This document shows, piece after piece, positions 34,343 through 43,554 of a stretch of 64,000 nt of DNA. Source of the DNA: Bacillota bacterium. GTDB taxonomy: Bacteria > Bacillota > SHA-98 > Ch115. The notes below the pieces were generated by a model, which made no database searches, was not told the origin of the DNA, and saw only the letters and a list, made by a program, of their open reading frames with translations. The DNA lies in assembly GCA_013178415.1 (NCBI GenBank), contig JABLXA010000001.1, positions 97,445-161,444 on the forward strand, given 5' to 3'. The translations under genes were made by a program, and so were the position numbers. Every line of letters begins with the position of its first letter. The stretch's first letter is position 1.

Positions 34343-34699
34343 GTGACCAAGGTACTGGTAGTAGATGATGCAGCATTTATGAGAATGCGCGCCGTCAAGT
34401 TGCTACAAGAGAATGGCTACGAGGTGGTCGAGGCAGCTGACGGATTGGAAGCAGTGGAGAAATATGTTCAGGAAAAGCCAGATGGTGTCCTGATGGATAT
34501 CACCATGCCAAATATGGATGGGATCGCGGCGGTGAAGGAAATCAAGAAAATAGATCCAAAAGCCAATATCATCATGTGCAGCGCTCTGGGACAGCAGTCC
34601 ATGGTGCTCGAGGCCATAAAGGCCGGAGCTAAAGATTTTGTTGTCAAACTATTTCAGCCTGACAGGATATTAGCTGCAATAAAAAAATTCGCGGGATGA
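34343..34699 (+). CDS. cheY: chemotaxis response regulator CheY
   Basis: Single receiver domain of 118 residues. The acidic pocket is in VLVVDDAAFMRMRA, the phospho-acceptor is Asp52 in GVLMDITMPNMDG, the Thr/Ser position is in IMCSALGQQ and the conserved Lys in FVVKLFQPDR. In most CheY proteins that Lys is followed by Pro; here it is Leu. Phospho-CheY binds FliM/FliN and changes motor direction. The start GTG 34343 has no visible Shine-Dalgarno and sits just after a hairpin. The stop overlaps the longest possible cheB frame. Confidence 0.93.
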   Translation: MTKVLVVDDAAFMRMRAVKLLQENGYEVVEAADGLEAVEKYVQEKPDGVLMDITMPNMDGIAAVKEIKKIDPKANIIMCSALGQQSMVLEAIKAGAKDFVVKLFQPDRILAAIKKFAG

Positions 34700-34734
34700 T
34701 CGCTACCCCCGGTGATATCGAGGAGGGCGATTTC

Positions 34735-35856
34735 TTGGCTTTCAAAAAAACGCGGGTCCTAGTTGTGGACGATTCCGCCTTTATGCGTAAAGTCATAAGT
34801 CGTATGATCTCCAGCGATCCGGAACTGGAAGTAGTGGGGATTGCAAGAGATGGAGTCGAAGCCCTCGAAAAGCTTCATGGCACCCAGCCTGATGTGATAA
34901 CCCTTGATGTAGAGATGCCGAGGATGGACGGCCTCGAGGCCCTGAAAGCTATCATGGCTGAGCGCCCGACGCCTGTTGTGATGCTGAGCGGCCTTACAAA
35001 GGAAAACGCGGATACAACAATAAAGGCACTGGCGCTGGGTGCCGTGGATTTCGTGACTAAGCCCTCAGGCGCTATATCTCTGGACATCGAGAAGGTAAAA
35101 GACATCCTTCTATCAAAGATTCGCCTTGCCAGGAGGGCAAAGCTTCGCCTCATGGTAGAGCGCGGTCAGGGTGTTTCCAACCATAAATCTCTGCATAGTG
35201 GCATATCTGTCATGCCAGATAAGAAGGACTCACCTTTTTCAGGATCGGAGGGACAAAGGCCGGCTGATATAACGGTGGTCATTGGCAGTTCTACCGGAGG
35301 CCCCGGTGCCCTCCAGGAGGTTGTCCCCAGGTTGCCTGGTGACCTTCCGGCAGGCGTGCTGGTGGTGCAGCATATGCCCAGAGGCTTTACCCGTTCTCTT
35401 GCCGCCAGGCTGGATGAGATGTCCAAGCTCCACGTGGCAGAGGCTTCCGATGGTGATCTTGTCGCCCCGGGGGTTTGCCTTGTAGCCCCTGGAGGGAGGC
35501 ATCTTGTGGTCAGAGCCGATCACAGGGTGAGTCTTAGAGATGATCCTCCGGTCCATGGAGTGAGACCATCTGTTGATGTTACTCTAGAGTCAACGGTCAA
35601 GGTCTTCGGCAAGAATGTGATCGGCGTAATCATGACCGGCATGGGGTTTGATGGCGCATACGGAATCTCTATGGTAAAGAATGCAGGGGGAATCGCCATA
35701 GCTCAAGATGAGGCCACTTCAGTGGTATGGGGGATGCCCAGGGCAGTGGTAGAGATGGGATATGCAGATTTCGTTTGTCCACTTGAAAATATCGCTGAAG
35801 CTGTTGTCAAATCACTTGAGGGATTTGCGGCTGCCTCTATGGAAGGAAGCAAGTGA
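34735..35856 (+). CDS. cheB: protein-glutamate methylesterase/deamidase CheB
   Basis: CheB removes methyl groups from receptor glutamates for adaptation. It has an N-terminal receiver (VLVVDDSAFMRKV and ITLDVEMPRMDG) and a C-terminal esterase with the Ser in VVIGSSTGGPGAL, the His in VVQHMPRGFT and the Asp in GVIMTGMGFDGAY, in the expected order. The linker of about 40 residues holds a polar stretch. TTG 34735 has GAGGAGGG seven bases upstream; an ATG at 34696 overlapping the cheY stop would add 13 residues. cheR follows after three bases. Confidence 0.95.
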   Translation: MAFKKTRVLVVDDSAFMRKVISRMISSDPELEVVGIARDGVEALEKLHGTQPDVITLDVEMPRMDGLEALKAIMAERPTPVVMLSGLTKENADTTIKALALGAVDFVTKPSGAISLDIEKVKDILLSKIRLARRAKLRLMVERGQGVSNHKSLHSGISVMPDKKDSPFSGSEGQRPADITVVIGSSTGGPGALQEVVPRLPGDLPAGVLVVQHMPRGFTRSLAARLDEMSKLHVAEASDGDLVAPGVCLVAPGGRHLVVRADHRVSLRDDPPVHGVRPSVDVTLESTVKVFGKNVIGVIMTGMGFDGAYGISMVKNAGGIAIAQDEATSVVWGMPRAVVEMGYADFVCPLENIAEAVVKSLEGFAAASMEGSK

Positions 35857-35859
35857 GAG

Positions 35860-36678
35860 ATGATTTCTGGTTTTCCAAAATTTGCAGAGAGAGAGATACC
35901 AGCGAACGAATTCGAGTTTTTCAGCCGTAAGGTTTTAAATCTTACCGGGATCGACTTGAGGCCATACAAGGCCAGTTTGATGGAGCGCCGGCTGCGGGCC
36001 ATGATGACCAGGGCCAATGTAGATAATCTGGTCACCTATGCCCAGCTTCTGCAGCGTGACCCGTTGAGATTAGAAGAGTTTCGCAGCTGGTTTACCATAA
36101 ATGTATCGGAATTTTTCAGGAACCCTGATAAGTTCGCAGAACTCAGAAAGGTCATCATCCCTGAGCTCCTTAAATCAAGCCCGAATCTGAAGGTCTGGAG
36201 CGCAGGATGCTCCAATGGGAGCGAGCCTTACTCGGTGGCTATAATCCTGAAAGAAGATGCGCCCGGCGGCCGCCATCAGATCTTCGCCACGGACATAGAC
36301 CCTGAGGCGCTGGCCATTGGCATAAATGGCGTATATGGGGAGCGTGATCTTGGAACGAATGTAGATACCGCGCTGCGCAAGAAATACTTCGACCAGGTCG
36401 AGGATAAATTCAAGATACATGACAGCCTCAAACGCATGGTGAGATTTCAGATTCATGATCTATTACGGGACGAATATCCGAGCGGGTTTGATCTGATTCT
36501 GTGCAGAAATGTGATCATCTATTTCACGGAAGAGGCCAGAGATGAGATCTTTCGCAAATTCCATGATTCCCTGAAGCCAAACGGGGTGCTCTTCGTGGGA
36601 GCAACGGAGAGTATTTTAAATGCCCGTGAAATTGGGTTTGAAATGATTTCGCCATTTTTTTACAGGAAAACTGGCTGA
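35860..36678 (+). CDS. cheR: chemotaxis protein methyltransferase CheR
   Basis: CheR methylates receptor glutamates with S-adenosylmethionine. The N-terminal helical domain includes LTGIDLRPYKASLMERRL, followed by FTINVSEFFRNPDKF, the AdoMet site VWSAGCSNGSEPYSVAI, ATDIDPEALAIG, and the catalytic-domain block FDLILCRNVIIYFTEE. The 272-residue length is normal and no extra TPR is attached. ATG 35860 is three bases after cheB and has GGAAGGAAG upstream. It works against CheB on the same receptors, which lie outside this window. Confidence 0.95.
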   Translation: MISGFPKFAEREIPANEFEFFSRKVLNLTGIDLRPYKASLMERRLRAMMTRANVDNLVTYAQLLQRDPLRLEEFRSWFTINVSEFFRNPDKFAELRKVIIPELLKSSPNLKVWSAGCSNGSEPYSVAIILKEDAPGGRHQIFATDIDPEALAIGINGVYGERDLGTNVDTALRKKYFDQVEDKFKIHDSLKRMVRFQIHDLLRDEYPSGFDLILCRNVIIYFTEEARDEIFRKFHDSLKPNGVLFVGATESILNAREIGFEMISPFFYRKTG

Positions 36679-36727
36679 ATTAACAGCCCTATGTCCTTAT
36701 GAGGGGCCCTGACAGGAGGTATATGTA

Positions 36728-37234
36728 ATGAAAGCCCAGTTCGTCAATCCATTTGTATCTGCTGCATACCAAGTAATTCAGGCAGAATTGCAATCGAGTG
36801 TTGAAAGAGGGCCGCTTTCCCTCGAAGAATCCCAGTTTACCAATAGAGATATCACGGTAATGATTGGAGTCACCGGACCTGTCCAGGGAGTGGTGATGTA
36901 TAGCATGTCACGGGAAACGGCGAAGAAGATGGTCGAGGTCATGATCGGACAACCGGTAGCAGAATTCGATGCCATGGCTGAGAGCGCTATAAGCGAGCTT
37001 GGGAATGTAATCACGGGTGTTGCCGCGGCCGAGCTTGAAAAGGCAGGTTACAGCTGCAGAATATCACCACCTACTTTGGTCATGGGCGAGCATACCGTTA
37101 TATCTACTGTGAATATCCGCCGCCTCGTAGTAACTCTTACCACCCAATTCGGTGAGCTGGAGATAAGTCTTGCTCTGGAGGAGGCGCGCGCCGGCGCCAA
37201 GGATGTGGGATTTACCGTCGTCCGGCGAGGGTAA
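36728..37234 (+). CDS. cheX: CheY-P phosphatase CheX
   Basis: CheX dephosphorylates CheY-P, ending the signal. The 168-residue protein has the CheX/CheC-type helix MAESAISELGNVITGVAAAE, containing the ES--E--N pattern used for catalysis, plus VMIGVTGPVQGVVMYSMS and a C-terminal strand pair. Only one such helix is present, as in CheX rather than the two of CheC. ATG 36728 has CAGGAGG seven bases upstream. Its place after cheR completes a cheW-A-Y-B-R-X set without CheC and CheD. A terminator-like hairpin follows about 90 bases downstream. Confidence 0.9.
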   Translation: MKAQFVNPFVSAAYQVIQAELQSSVERGPLSLEESQFTNRDITVMIGVTGPVQGVVMYSMSRETAKKMVEVMIGQPVAEFDAMAESAISELGNVITGVAAAELEKAGYSCRISPPTLVMGEHTVISTVNIRRLVVTLTTQFGELEISLALEEARAGAKDVGFTVVRRG

Positions 37235-37322
37235 CTCTTTTCCCCCGGTGATACGCCACCAGCTCTGCGAGAAAAAATTTCCCGCATAACCTTTGACAGC
37301 ATCATTTGCTGATGGGGCCGGA

Positions 37323-37363
37323 AGGTCGTCTATCTGGATAATTGAAGGATAGCGGCCTTTTTT
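37323..37363 (+). terminator. intrinsic terminator after cheX
   Basis: AGGTCG and TATC on the left pair with GATA and GCGGCCT on the right, with a small bulge, and a run of six T follows at 37358-37363. It lies 89 bases after cheX and 100 before flgB, so it separates the chemotaxis and rod genes, at least in part. Confidence 0.65.
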
Positions 37364-37463
37364 ATGTGGCATCAGTTTTGCAATAAATAGAGTCCGGCCT
37401 GCCTAATATGGCAGATTCCCTAAGTATCGAAATGTCGAAGGACACTGGTGAGGGGTTGGGGAT

Positions 37464-37835
37464 ATGGCCGGGTTATTCACAAGTCCGATCTTTCTTGCCT
37501 GTCATAGGGCGCTTGATGCTTTATCCCTTCGCCATCAGGCGATCTCAAACAACATAGCCAACGTCAATACGCCCGGGTATAAGGCCATGGAAGTGTCGTT
37601 CGAGGCAGAACTGGAGCGGGCTCTCAAGGAGCAGGGCGATCCAGTAGCTATCTCTGATGCGGAGATTACTGTGACACGCGAGAATACTGTCTACCGGGCC
37701 GACGGAAATAGCGTGGATGTCGACCGCGAAATGGCGAGGCTTGCAGAAAACACGGAGCGATATAACGCAATAGCGCAGCTTGTTTCAACGAGGCTAAGGA
37801 TGCTCCGGAGCGTGGTAAACGAAGGAAGGAGATAG
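37464..37835 (+). CDS. flgB: flagellar basal-body rod protein FlgB
   Basis: FlgB forms the proximal rod of the basal body. The N-terminal rod motif is ALSLRHQAISNNIANVNTPG followed by YKAMEVSFE, and the C-terminal helix is REMARLAENTERYNAIAQLV, both typical and used for coiled assembly. The length of 123 residues is normal. ATG 37464 opens the long flagellar string after the cheX terminator; any promoter before it is unclear, since the TAAA at 37384 and GCCTAATA at 37401 are a poor sigma-28 fit. flgC starts one base after the stop. Confidence 0.95.
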   Translation: MAGLFTSPIFLACHRALDALSLRHQAISNNIANVNTPGYKAMEVSFEAELERALKEQGDPVAISDAEITVTRENTVYRADGNSVDVDREMARLAENTERYNAIAQLVSTRLRMLRSVVNEGRR

Positions 37836-37836
37836 C

Positions 37837-38289
37837 ATGGGCATCTTTTCTACAATGGCTATAAGCGCCTCAGGCATGACGGCAGAGCGCTTGAGGATGG
37901 ATGTCATAAGCAATAACATCGCCAACGCAAATTCCACCCGCACTCCCAAAGGCGGTCCATATCGTCGGCAGCAGGTCCTGTTCAGCGCTGTTCTTGGTGA
38001 TACAGTCAAAGGTTATATGGCGAAGTCAGATGGACCTGCGGGTCACAACCCAATAGGCGGTGGCGTCAGGGTAGTAGGAATCGTCGAGGACCCATCCCCG
38101 CCGAGACTCGTCTACGACCCGGATCATCCAGATGCCGATCAGAACGGCTATGTTCACATGCCGAATGTAAATATATTGGCAGAAATGGTGGACATGCTCT
38201 CGGCGACAAGGGCTTATGAGGCTAATGTGACCGCATTGAGCGCCGGAAAGGCAATGATAGCAAAGGCATTAGAAATAGGGAGAGTGTAG
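37837..38289 (+). CDS. flgC: flagellar basal-body rod protein FlgC
   Basis: FlgC is the next rod subunit and joins FlgB in the proximal rod. AISASGMTAERLRMDVISNN then IANANSTRTPKGGPYRRQ is the family start; NGYVHMPNVNILAEMVDMLS with ATRAYEANVTAL is the family end. At 150 residues the length is usual. ATG 37837 has GGAAGGAGAT upstream. The flgB-flgC-fliE order is conserved in most flagellates, and the three subunits contact one another in the motor. Confidence 0.96.
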   Translation: MGIFSTMAISASGMTAERLRMDVISNNIANANSTRTPKGGPYRRQQVLFSAVLGDTVKGYMAKSDGPAGHNPIGGGVRVVGIVEDPSPPRLVYDPDHPDADQNGYVHMPNVNILAEMVDMLSATRAYEANVTALSAGKAMIAKALEIGRV

Positions 38290-38351
38290 AGGATTCGTGT
38301 TGAAAATGGACAGAGTGGTGGCCATCTAGCCACTATACAGGAGGGAAACTC

Positions 38352-38711
38352 ATGGTTTCCGGCATAATACCCATCGATCCAGCGAGTATACGCCCCATTG
38401 AACCTATAGATGCTGGGATCTCTCGCGCCGGCGGGCTTTCTGCTGTTGGGGGATTCTCCCCGATGGATAACCAGGGGGCCCAGCAACTCGTCACCGACTT
38501 TGGACAGCTCCTTTCAAATGCGCTTGATTCCCTCAAGGGGCTCCACGCTCAGGCTGACGAGTTAGTGAAAGATCTGGTGACCGGGAAATCGGTAGATCTA
38601 CATGATGTGATGATCGCAGTGGAGAAGGCTAGCATAGCGCTGGATTTGGGACTCCAGCTCAGGAACAAAGCTGTGGAAGCCTATCAGGAAATCATGAGGA
38701 TGCAGGTGTGA
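38352..38711 (+). CDS. fliE: flagellar hook-basal body adapter FliE
   Basis: FliE connects the MS ring to the rod. The C-terminal part, LVTDFGQLLSNALDSLKGLH then DLVTGKSVDLHDVMIAVEKA and LQLRNKAVEAYQEIMRMQV, is the conserved FliE block of helices. The first 40 residues are Pro/Ile/Gly-rich and longer than in enteric FliE. ATG 38352 has CAGGAGGG six bases upstream. It is exported through the flagellar gate as an early substrate. fliF starts five bases past its stop. Confidence 0.94.
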   Translation: MVSGIIPIDPASIRPIEPIDAGISRAGGLSAVGGFSPMDNQGAQQLVTDFGQLLSNALDSLKGLHAQADELVKDLVTGKSVDLHDVMIAVEKASIALDLGLQLRNKAVEAYQEIMRMQV

Positions 38712-38715
38712 CTAG

Positions 38716-40326
38716 ATGCCGGGAGTAGATACACAGCCAGAGGTTTCGCGGCAATCAATATTTAGCAGACTCTCCCGTCCACAGTGGCTCATGATATTGG
38801 TGGCGGCCGGACTCGTTCTGGTAGCTATCGTCCTTTTGGTGATGAGGGGCGGTGGGCCAGATCTAGTGCCCCTCTATATCAACATGAGCATGGATGATGC
38901 CGCGAGCGTAGTGGCCAAGTTGAAAGAAATGGGTGTCAAATATTCACTGGTCGATGGAGGGCGTACCGTGATGGTCCCGTCAAAAGATCTCTATGATCTC
39001 AGGCTTCAACTCGCCAGTGAAGGGCTTCCCGCAGGAAGCGGCGTTGGTTTCGAGATCTTTGACAAGACCAATTTCGGGGCGACGGAATTCAGCCAGCGGG
39101 TGAATTACCTTAGAGCATTGCAGGGTGAGCTGACACGGACCATCATGCAGATGGCGGAGGTAGACCAGGCCAGGGTCCACCTGGTGATTCCTGAACAGGA
39201 GCTGTACCTGCAAAAGGAAAAGCCGGCTACAGCTTCAGTGATGTTGAAACTCAAGCCTAGCGCGAGCCTCTCCAAAAAGCAGGTGCAGGGGATTCGCCAT
39301 CTCGTGGCCAGTGCCGTGGAAGGCATGAAACCAGAGAATGTCACTGTCCTAGATATATTTGGCAATGTGCTGTCGCAGCCTGCTGATAGCCCAGATGCTC
39401 TAGCTGGGGCTTTGACTCTATCTCAGCTTGAGGCGAAAAGGGCCTTTGAAAAAGAGTTGGAATCGAGTATAGCTGGCATGCTTGAAAGGGTATTGGGCCC
39501 TGGGAAGTCATCAGTCAGGGTCAGCGCAGACATCGATTTCAACCAGGAGGAAACTAGCAGCGAAATTTATGAACCAGGCGCGAATGGCCAGGGCGTAGTG
39601 CGAAATAGGAAAACGCTCGATGAGTCCTTTTCCAGTACGGAAGGGCAGGGAACCGGGGTTGTTCCAGGGGTCAGTAGCAATGTCCCGGCAGGCCTGGCGG
39701 GCGCTCCCACTTACCAGGGCACCGTTGGTGGGGGGTCGTCGCAGCAGACGCGCCGGGAGGAGACCATCAATTATGAGATAACAAGGCGCATTGAAAAGAG
39801 GGTCAAGGCTCCTGCCAGGATAGCCAGGCTATCAGTTGCGGCCATCGTGGATGGCAATTTGACCCCGGCCCAGCTCAATTCTGTCACTCAGGCGGTATCT
39901 GCAGCAGCCGGCATTGATCCTGCAAGGGGCGATACTGTTGTGGTAGAAGCAATGCCATTTGACCGCTCGTTCCTGGACGCTGAAAGGCAGGCAATGGCTG
40001 CTGAGGCTGCAAAAGCCGCCGCTTCCAAAGGATTTGATCTTATGCAGATCCTACCTTACATGGTAGCAGGGTTTGTCCTTCTCCTGCTGGCCACCATCCT
40101 GTTGGTGAGGGCCAGGAGACGACGTCTTGCCGCGGCCGGCATGGCCCCTCAGGCCGCTGCCATAGAAGAGGAATTAGAAGCGCCACTGCCGGCAGAGGCT
40201 GTTCCGGAGAAGGCGCAAGAGCCAGAGTTCGCATTTGAAGAGGGCATCGAAGGCAAGATCGAGCAGCTTGTGATGAGCAAGCCGGATGTGGCCGCCCGGG
40301 TCATTGAGACCTTCCTATCTGAATGA
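38716..40326 (+). CDS. fliF: flagellar MS-ring protein FliF
   Basis: FliF builds the membrane-embedded MS ring on which the motor assembles. Membrane segments lie at about residues 24-43 (WLMILVAAGLVLVAIVLLV) and 445-463. The ring-building motifs include VPLYINMSMDDAASVVAKLK, SQRVNYLRALQGELTRTI and VHLVIPEQELYLQ. The Gly/Ser-rich middle (about 300-345) is the usual disordered loop. The C-terminal tail, MSKPDVAARVIETFL, contacts FliG. ATG 38716 is the first codon of the frame; 536 residues is normal. fliG follows by 16 bases. Confidence 0.96.
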   Translation: MPGVDTQPEVSRQSIFSRLSRPQWLMILVAAGLVLVAIVLLVMRGGGPDLVPLYINMSMDDAASVVAKLKEMGVKYSLVDGGRTVMVPSKDLYDLRLQLASEGLPAGSGVGFEIFDKTNFGATEFSQRVNYLRALQGELTRTIMQMAEVDQARVHLVIPEQELYLQKEKPATASVMLKLKPSASLSKKQVQGIRHLVASAVEGMKPENVTVLDIFGNVLSQPADSPDALAGALTLSQLEAKRAFEKELESSIAGMLERVLGPGKSSVRVSADIDFNQEETSSEIYEPGANGQGVVRNRKTLDESFSSTEGQGTGVVPGVSSNVPAGLAGAPTYQGTVGGGSSQQTRREETINYEITRRIEKRVKAPARIARLSVAAIVDGNLTPAQLNSVTQAVSAAAGIDPARGDTVVVEAMPFDRSFLDAERQAMAAEAAKAAASKGFDLMQILPYMVAGFVLLLLATILLVRARRRRLAAAGMAPQAAAIEEELEAPLPAEAVPEKAQEPEFAFEEGIEGKIEQLVMSKPDVAARVIETFLSE

Positions 40327-40342
40327 GGAGGATGAATACCAA

Positions 40343-41371
40343 GTGCCGGACGCTGTGGAGATTCAAAAGGCACAACTCACGGGAAGGCAGAAGGCCGCCA
40401 TTGTCCTCCTGAGCCTTTCCCAGGATGCGGCGGCTCAGATCCTGAGGTTCTTGGATGAGGCGAAGATTCAGCAGCTGACAATAGAGCTTGCCAATCTAAA
40501 GAGCATCAAACCCCAACTTCGAAGAGCTGTGCTCCAGGAGTTCTTTGATCTTTGTACGGCTCAGCAGTATGTTTTGCAGGGCGGAATTGACTATGCGCAT
40601 CAGATTCTGGAAAGGGCTCTTGGTGCCCACAAGGCATCGGAGATTTTGAGCAGGATCACGAGCGCCATGGGATCCGTTCCATTTGCCTTTATGAAGAATA
40701 TGGATCCGTCCCAGGTCCTCAGCTTCCTTGAGGCCGAGAGTCCGCAAACCATAGCCCTGGTCCTGGCACATCTCAAACCAGAGATGGCTGCACAGGTCAT
40801 GTCCGGTCTCCCGCCGGAGCTTCAGGCAGAGACATCCAGGAGGATCGCCACCATGGACCATACCGCTCCTGATGTTATAAGGGAGGTGGAGAAAGTCCTT
40901 GAGCAGAGGATGTCGTCGCTGGGAAGTGAACGGGCCCAGGCGGTTGGCGGAGTAAAGGCTCTTGTTGATGTCATAAACAAGGTGGATCGAGGGACAGAAA
41001 AGGCCATCCTGGATCGCCTTGAACGGGATGATCCGGAGCTTGTAGATGAAATCAAGAAACTCATGTTTGTCTTTGAGGATATAGCGCTTCTGGATGACAG
41101 AACCATCCAGACCATATTGCGCGAAATTGACATGAAGGATCTCACACTGGCGCTCAAGGCAGCAGGTGAGGAAGTTCAGGCCAGGATATTCAAGAATATG
41201 TCAGAACGCGCCGCCGCCATGCTCAAGGAGGATATGGAATTTATGGGTCCTGTTCGCCTTCGCTTGGTGGAAGAGGCTCAGCAGAGAATCGTGAACGTCA
41301 TCCGGAGGCTCGAGGATGCCGGGGAAATCGTGATAGCCAGAGGTGGCGGGGAGGATGAGATAGTTGTCTAG
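40343..41371 (+). CDS. fliG: flagellar motor switch protein FliG
   Basis: FliG forms the rotor ring that takes torque from MotA. The N-terminal domain (GRQKAAIVLLSLSQDAAAQI) binds FliF, the middle domain contains ESPQTIALVLAHLKPEMAAQ, and the C-terminal charged ridge is in VFEDIALLDDRTIQTIL with REIDMKDLTLALK. Conserved Arg and Asp of the ridge are present. GTG 40343 has TGAGGAGG upstream; the frame opens earlier inside fliF, but that part is not FliG-like. At 342 residues it is full length. fliH overlaps its end by eight bases. Confidence 0.96.
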   Translation: MPDAVEIQKAQLTGRQKAAIVLLSLSQDAAAQILRFLDEAKIQQLTIELANLKSIKPQLRRAVLQEFFDLCTAQQYVLQGGIDYAHQILERALGAHKASEILSRITSAMGSVPFAFMKNMDPSQVLSFLEAESPQTIALVLAHLKPEMAAQVMSGLPPELQAETSRRIATMDHTAPDVIREVEKVLEQRMSSLGSERAQAVGGVKALVDVINKVDRGTEKAILDRLERDDPELVDEIKKLMFVFEDIALLDDRTIQTILREIDMKDLTLALKAAGEEVQARIFKNMSERAAAMLKEDMEFMGPVRLRLVEEAQQRIVNVIRRLEDAGEIVIARGGGEDEIVV

Positions 41372-42167
41372 TGTGATGAAGTCCATTCCCTCCATATTGG
41401 GATCCGGATCGGGCCCCGGGGCCCCTGACCATGAGGCTTCAAGCTCTGTAGCTTCAGGTTTTGGGGCTATATGGAGGGCTCCGGAATTGCATGGAAGGCC
41501 GAGAATCCGGATGGAAGCCGCCAAAGCTTATGATGATGCGGTGGCCAGGGCAGCCAGGCTGCTAGAGCAAACTCGCGAAAAGGCTGAAGAACTCATCGAT
41601 GCTGCAAGGGCTGAAGCTGAGAGGATTATTGCGCAAGCGCGAGATATGGAGGCCCAGATCAAGAATGAAGCATTTCGGTCGGGTTATGAAGATGGGCGCA
41701 AGGAAATAGAAAAGACCATGATGAGCAAGATAGAGGGACTTATTACGGGACTCGACAAAGCCAGGGAGGCCATACTCGGTCAGAGGATGGAAGCCATGAA
41801 ATCTGCGGAGGGGGAGCTTGTGGACCTTGCATGTGAGATAGCATCCAGGATCATATGCGCTGAGATTGCCCGAGATAATTCATCCGTTGTGAATGTGGCC
41901 AAGGAGGCCCTCAGATACACCACAGGAGAGGGAAGGATCGTTGTGAGAGTGGCGGATGCCGATCTGGAGGCCGCAACAAATGCCCTGCCCCAGCTCGAGG
42001 CAGTCATTGATGGGATACATGAGCTCGAGATACTCCCAGATCCCAGGGTGGAATCAGGGGGATGTATCGTTGAGACTGAGTATGGCACTGTGGATGCCAG
42101 GATTTCGCAACAATTGAGCCAGATAAGGAGACATTTCGATGATGCCAGGGCAGCCAGCGCAGAATGA
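41364..42167 (+). CDS. fliH: flagellar export-ATPase regulator FliH
   Basis: FliH binds FliI and links it to the C-ring. The long helix [20 protein letters not shown] then [19 protein letters not shown] is rich in Ala, Glu and Arg, and the C-terminal domain ([20 protein letters not shown], then [19 protein letters not shown]) matches FliH/YscL and the related V-ATPase E subunit. TTG 41364 overlaps fliG; GTG 41373 and ATG 41376 are alternatives, so the start is not certain. The Pro/Gly-rich first 40 residues are variable in the family. fliI begins inside its 3' end. Confidence 0.88.
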   Translation: MSSVMKSIPSILGSGSGPGAPDHEASSSVASGFGAIWRAPELHGRPRIRMEAAKAYDDAVARAARLLEQTREKAEELIDAARAEAERIIAQARDMEAQIKNEAFRSGYEDGRKEIEKTMMSKIEGLITGLDKAREAILGQRMEAMKSAEGELVDLACEIASRIICAEIARDNSSVVNVAKEALRYTTGEGRIVVRVADADLEAATNALPQLEAVIDGIHELEILPDPRVESGGCIVETEYGTVDARISQQLSQIRRHFDDARAASAE

Positions 42168-43554
42168 AGGCTGTGGTCAGGTTATAAGCCTTGAGAAATA
42201 TAGAAAGGCGGTCCGCGCGGGATCCACATTCAGGATCACGGGCAGGGTCTCGCAGGTCATTGGCCTCGTGGTGGAGTCTGTCGGTCCTTTGGCGAGGATC
42301 GGGGAGCTGTGCTATATCTCGCCGGCCGGGCGTGCGCCTGCTATAGAGGCTGAAGTTGTCGGATTCCGTGAGGGGAAGGTCCTCCTGATGGCCTTGGGGG
42401 ATTTGAGCGGTATAAAGCCAGGCAGCGAGGTAGTGGCCTCCGGGAAAAAACTTGCAGTCAAGGTTGGGCCAAAGCTCCGCGGCAGGGTAATCGATGGACT
42501 TGGCAAGCCACTTGATGGGCTTGGACCAATAGAATGGGTCCATGAATATCCGATCGAGAATTCACCGCCTAACCCCCTGGAACGAGAGCGCATAACTGAG
42601 CCCCTTTCGGTGGGGATCAGAGCTATAGATGGACTTTTGACCTGTGGAAAGGGTCAAAGAGTAGGGATCTTCTCGGGAAGCGGCGTTGGCAAGAGCACCC
42701 TTTTAGGCATGATCGCACGCAATACTGAAGCTGACGTGAGCGTCATAGGCCTCATTGGTGAGAGAGGCCGTGAGGTCAGGGAATTCATTGAAAAAGACCT
42801 CGGACCCGAGGGTCTCAAGCGATCGGTTGTTGTGGTGGCCACATCAGATAGGCCGACCCTGGTCCGGATAAAGGGAGCTCTCCTGGCGACCGCCATTGCC
42901 GAATATTTCCGCGACCAAGGATGTGACGTGATGCTGATGATGGATTCCCTTACCAGATTTGCTATGGCGCAGCGAGAGGTCGGCCTTGCCATCGGTGAGC
43001 CGCCTACAACTCATGGTTACACCCCATCGGTATTTTCGCTGCTTCCGAAGCTTCTGGAGAGAGCAGGCACTTCAAAGAAAGGCACGATCACGGGACTTTA
43101 TACGGTGCTGGTGGAAGCGGATGACATGAATGAGCCGGTAGCTGATGCGGCGAGAAGCATTTTAGATGGGCACATCGTCCTTTCCCGTGAGCTTGCCGCC
43201 ATGAACCATTATCCTGCTATAGACATTCTAAACAGCGTCAGCAGAGTCATGGTGGACATCGTGCCTGATGAACATAAATTGGCAGCCGGCAAGCTCCGCG
43301 ATGTTCTTGCGACTTATAAGGACGCGGCTGATCTCATAAACATCGGAGCCTATGTGCCAGGGAGCAATCCAAAGATAGATTATGCCCGTGAAATGATCCA
43401 GGGCGTAAATGATTTTCTCGTTCAAGGGATAGAGGAAAAAAGCGATTTAACAGAGGCTCGCTCGAAGCTATGTGAGCTCTTCAGCAGCAAAAACATCGTA
43501 GAAGCCACGCCCGTGGCAAGGCAGCGTTCCATGGCAGGTGGTAGGTTGCCATGA
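42139..43554 (+). CDS. fliI: flagellum-specific export ATPase FliI
   Basis: FliI powers unfolding and delivery of export substrates and resembles the F1 beta subunit. Walker A is SGSGVGKST (Lys185), the Walker B region is [20 protein letters not shown], and [16 protein letters not shown] and [17 protein letters not shown] are family blocks. The N-terminal beta-barrel covers about residues 30-100. ATG 42139 overlaps fliH by 29 bases and ATG at 42142 is an equal alternative. At 471 residues it is slightly longer than usual. The fliH-fliI-fliJ set forms the export ATPase complex. Confidence 0.96.
   Translation: MMPGQPAQNEGCGQVISLEKYRKAVRAGSTFRITGRVSQVIGLVVESVGPLARIGELCYISPAGRAPAIEAEVVGFREGKVLLMALGDLSGIKPGSEVVASGKKLAVKVGPKLRGRVIDGLGKPLDGLGPIEWVHEYPIENSPPNPLERERITEPLSVGIRAIDGLLTCGKGQRVGIFSGSGVGKSTLLGMIARNTEADVSVIGLIGERGREVREFIEKDLGPEGLKRSVVVVATSDRPTLVRIKGALLATAIAEYFRDQGCDVMLMMDSLTRFAMAQREVGLAIGEPPTTHGYTPSVFSLLPKLLERAGTSKKGTITGLYTVLVEADDMNEPVADAARSILDGHIVLSRELAAMNHYPAIDILNSVSRVMVDIVPDEHKLAAGKLRDVLATYKDAADLINIGAYVPGSNPKIDYAREMIQGVNDFLVQGIEEKSDLTEARSKLCELFSSKNIVEATPVARQRSMAGGRLP

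Noticed and set aside
37384-37408. TAAA plus GCCTAATA as a sigma-28 promoter for flgB
   Set aside because: The spacer is 13 bases and the -10 lacks the GATA core; the match is too weak to call.
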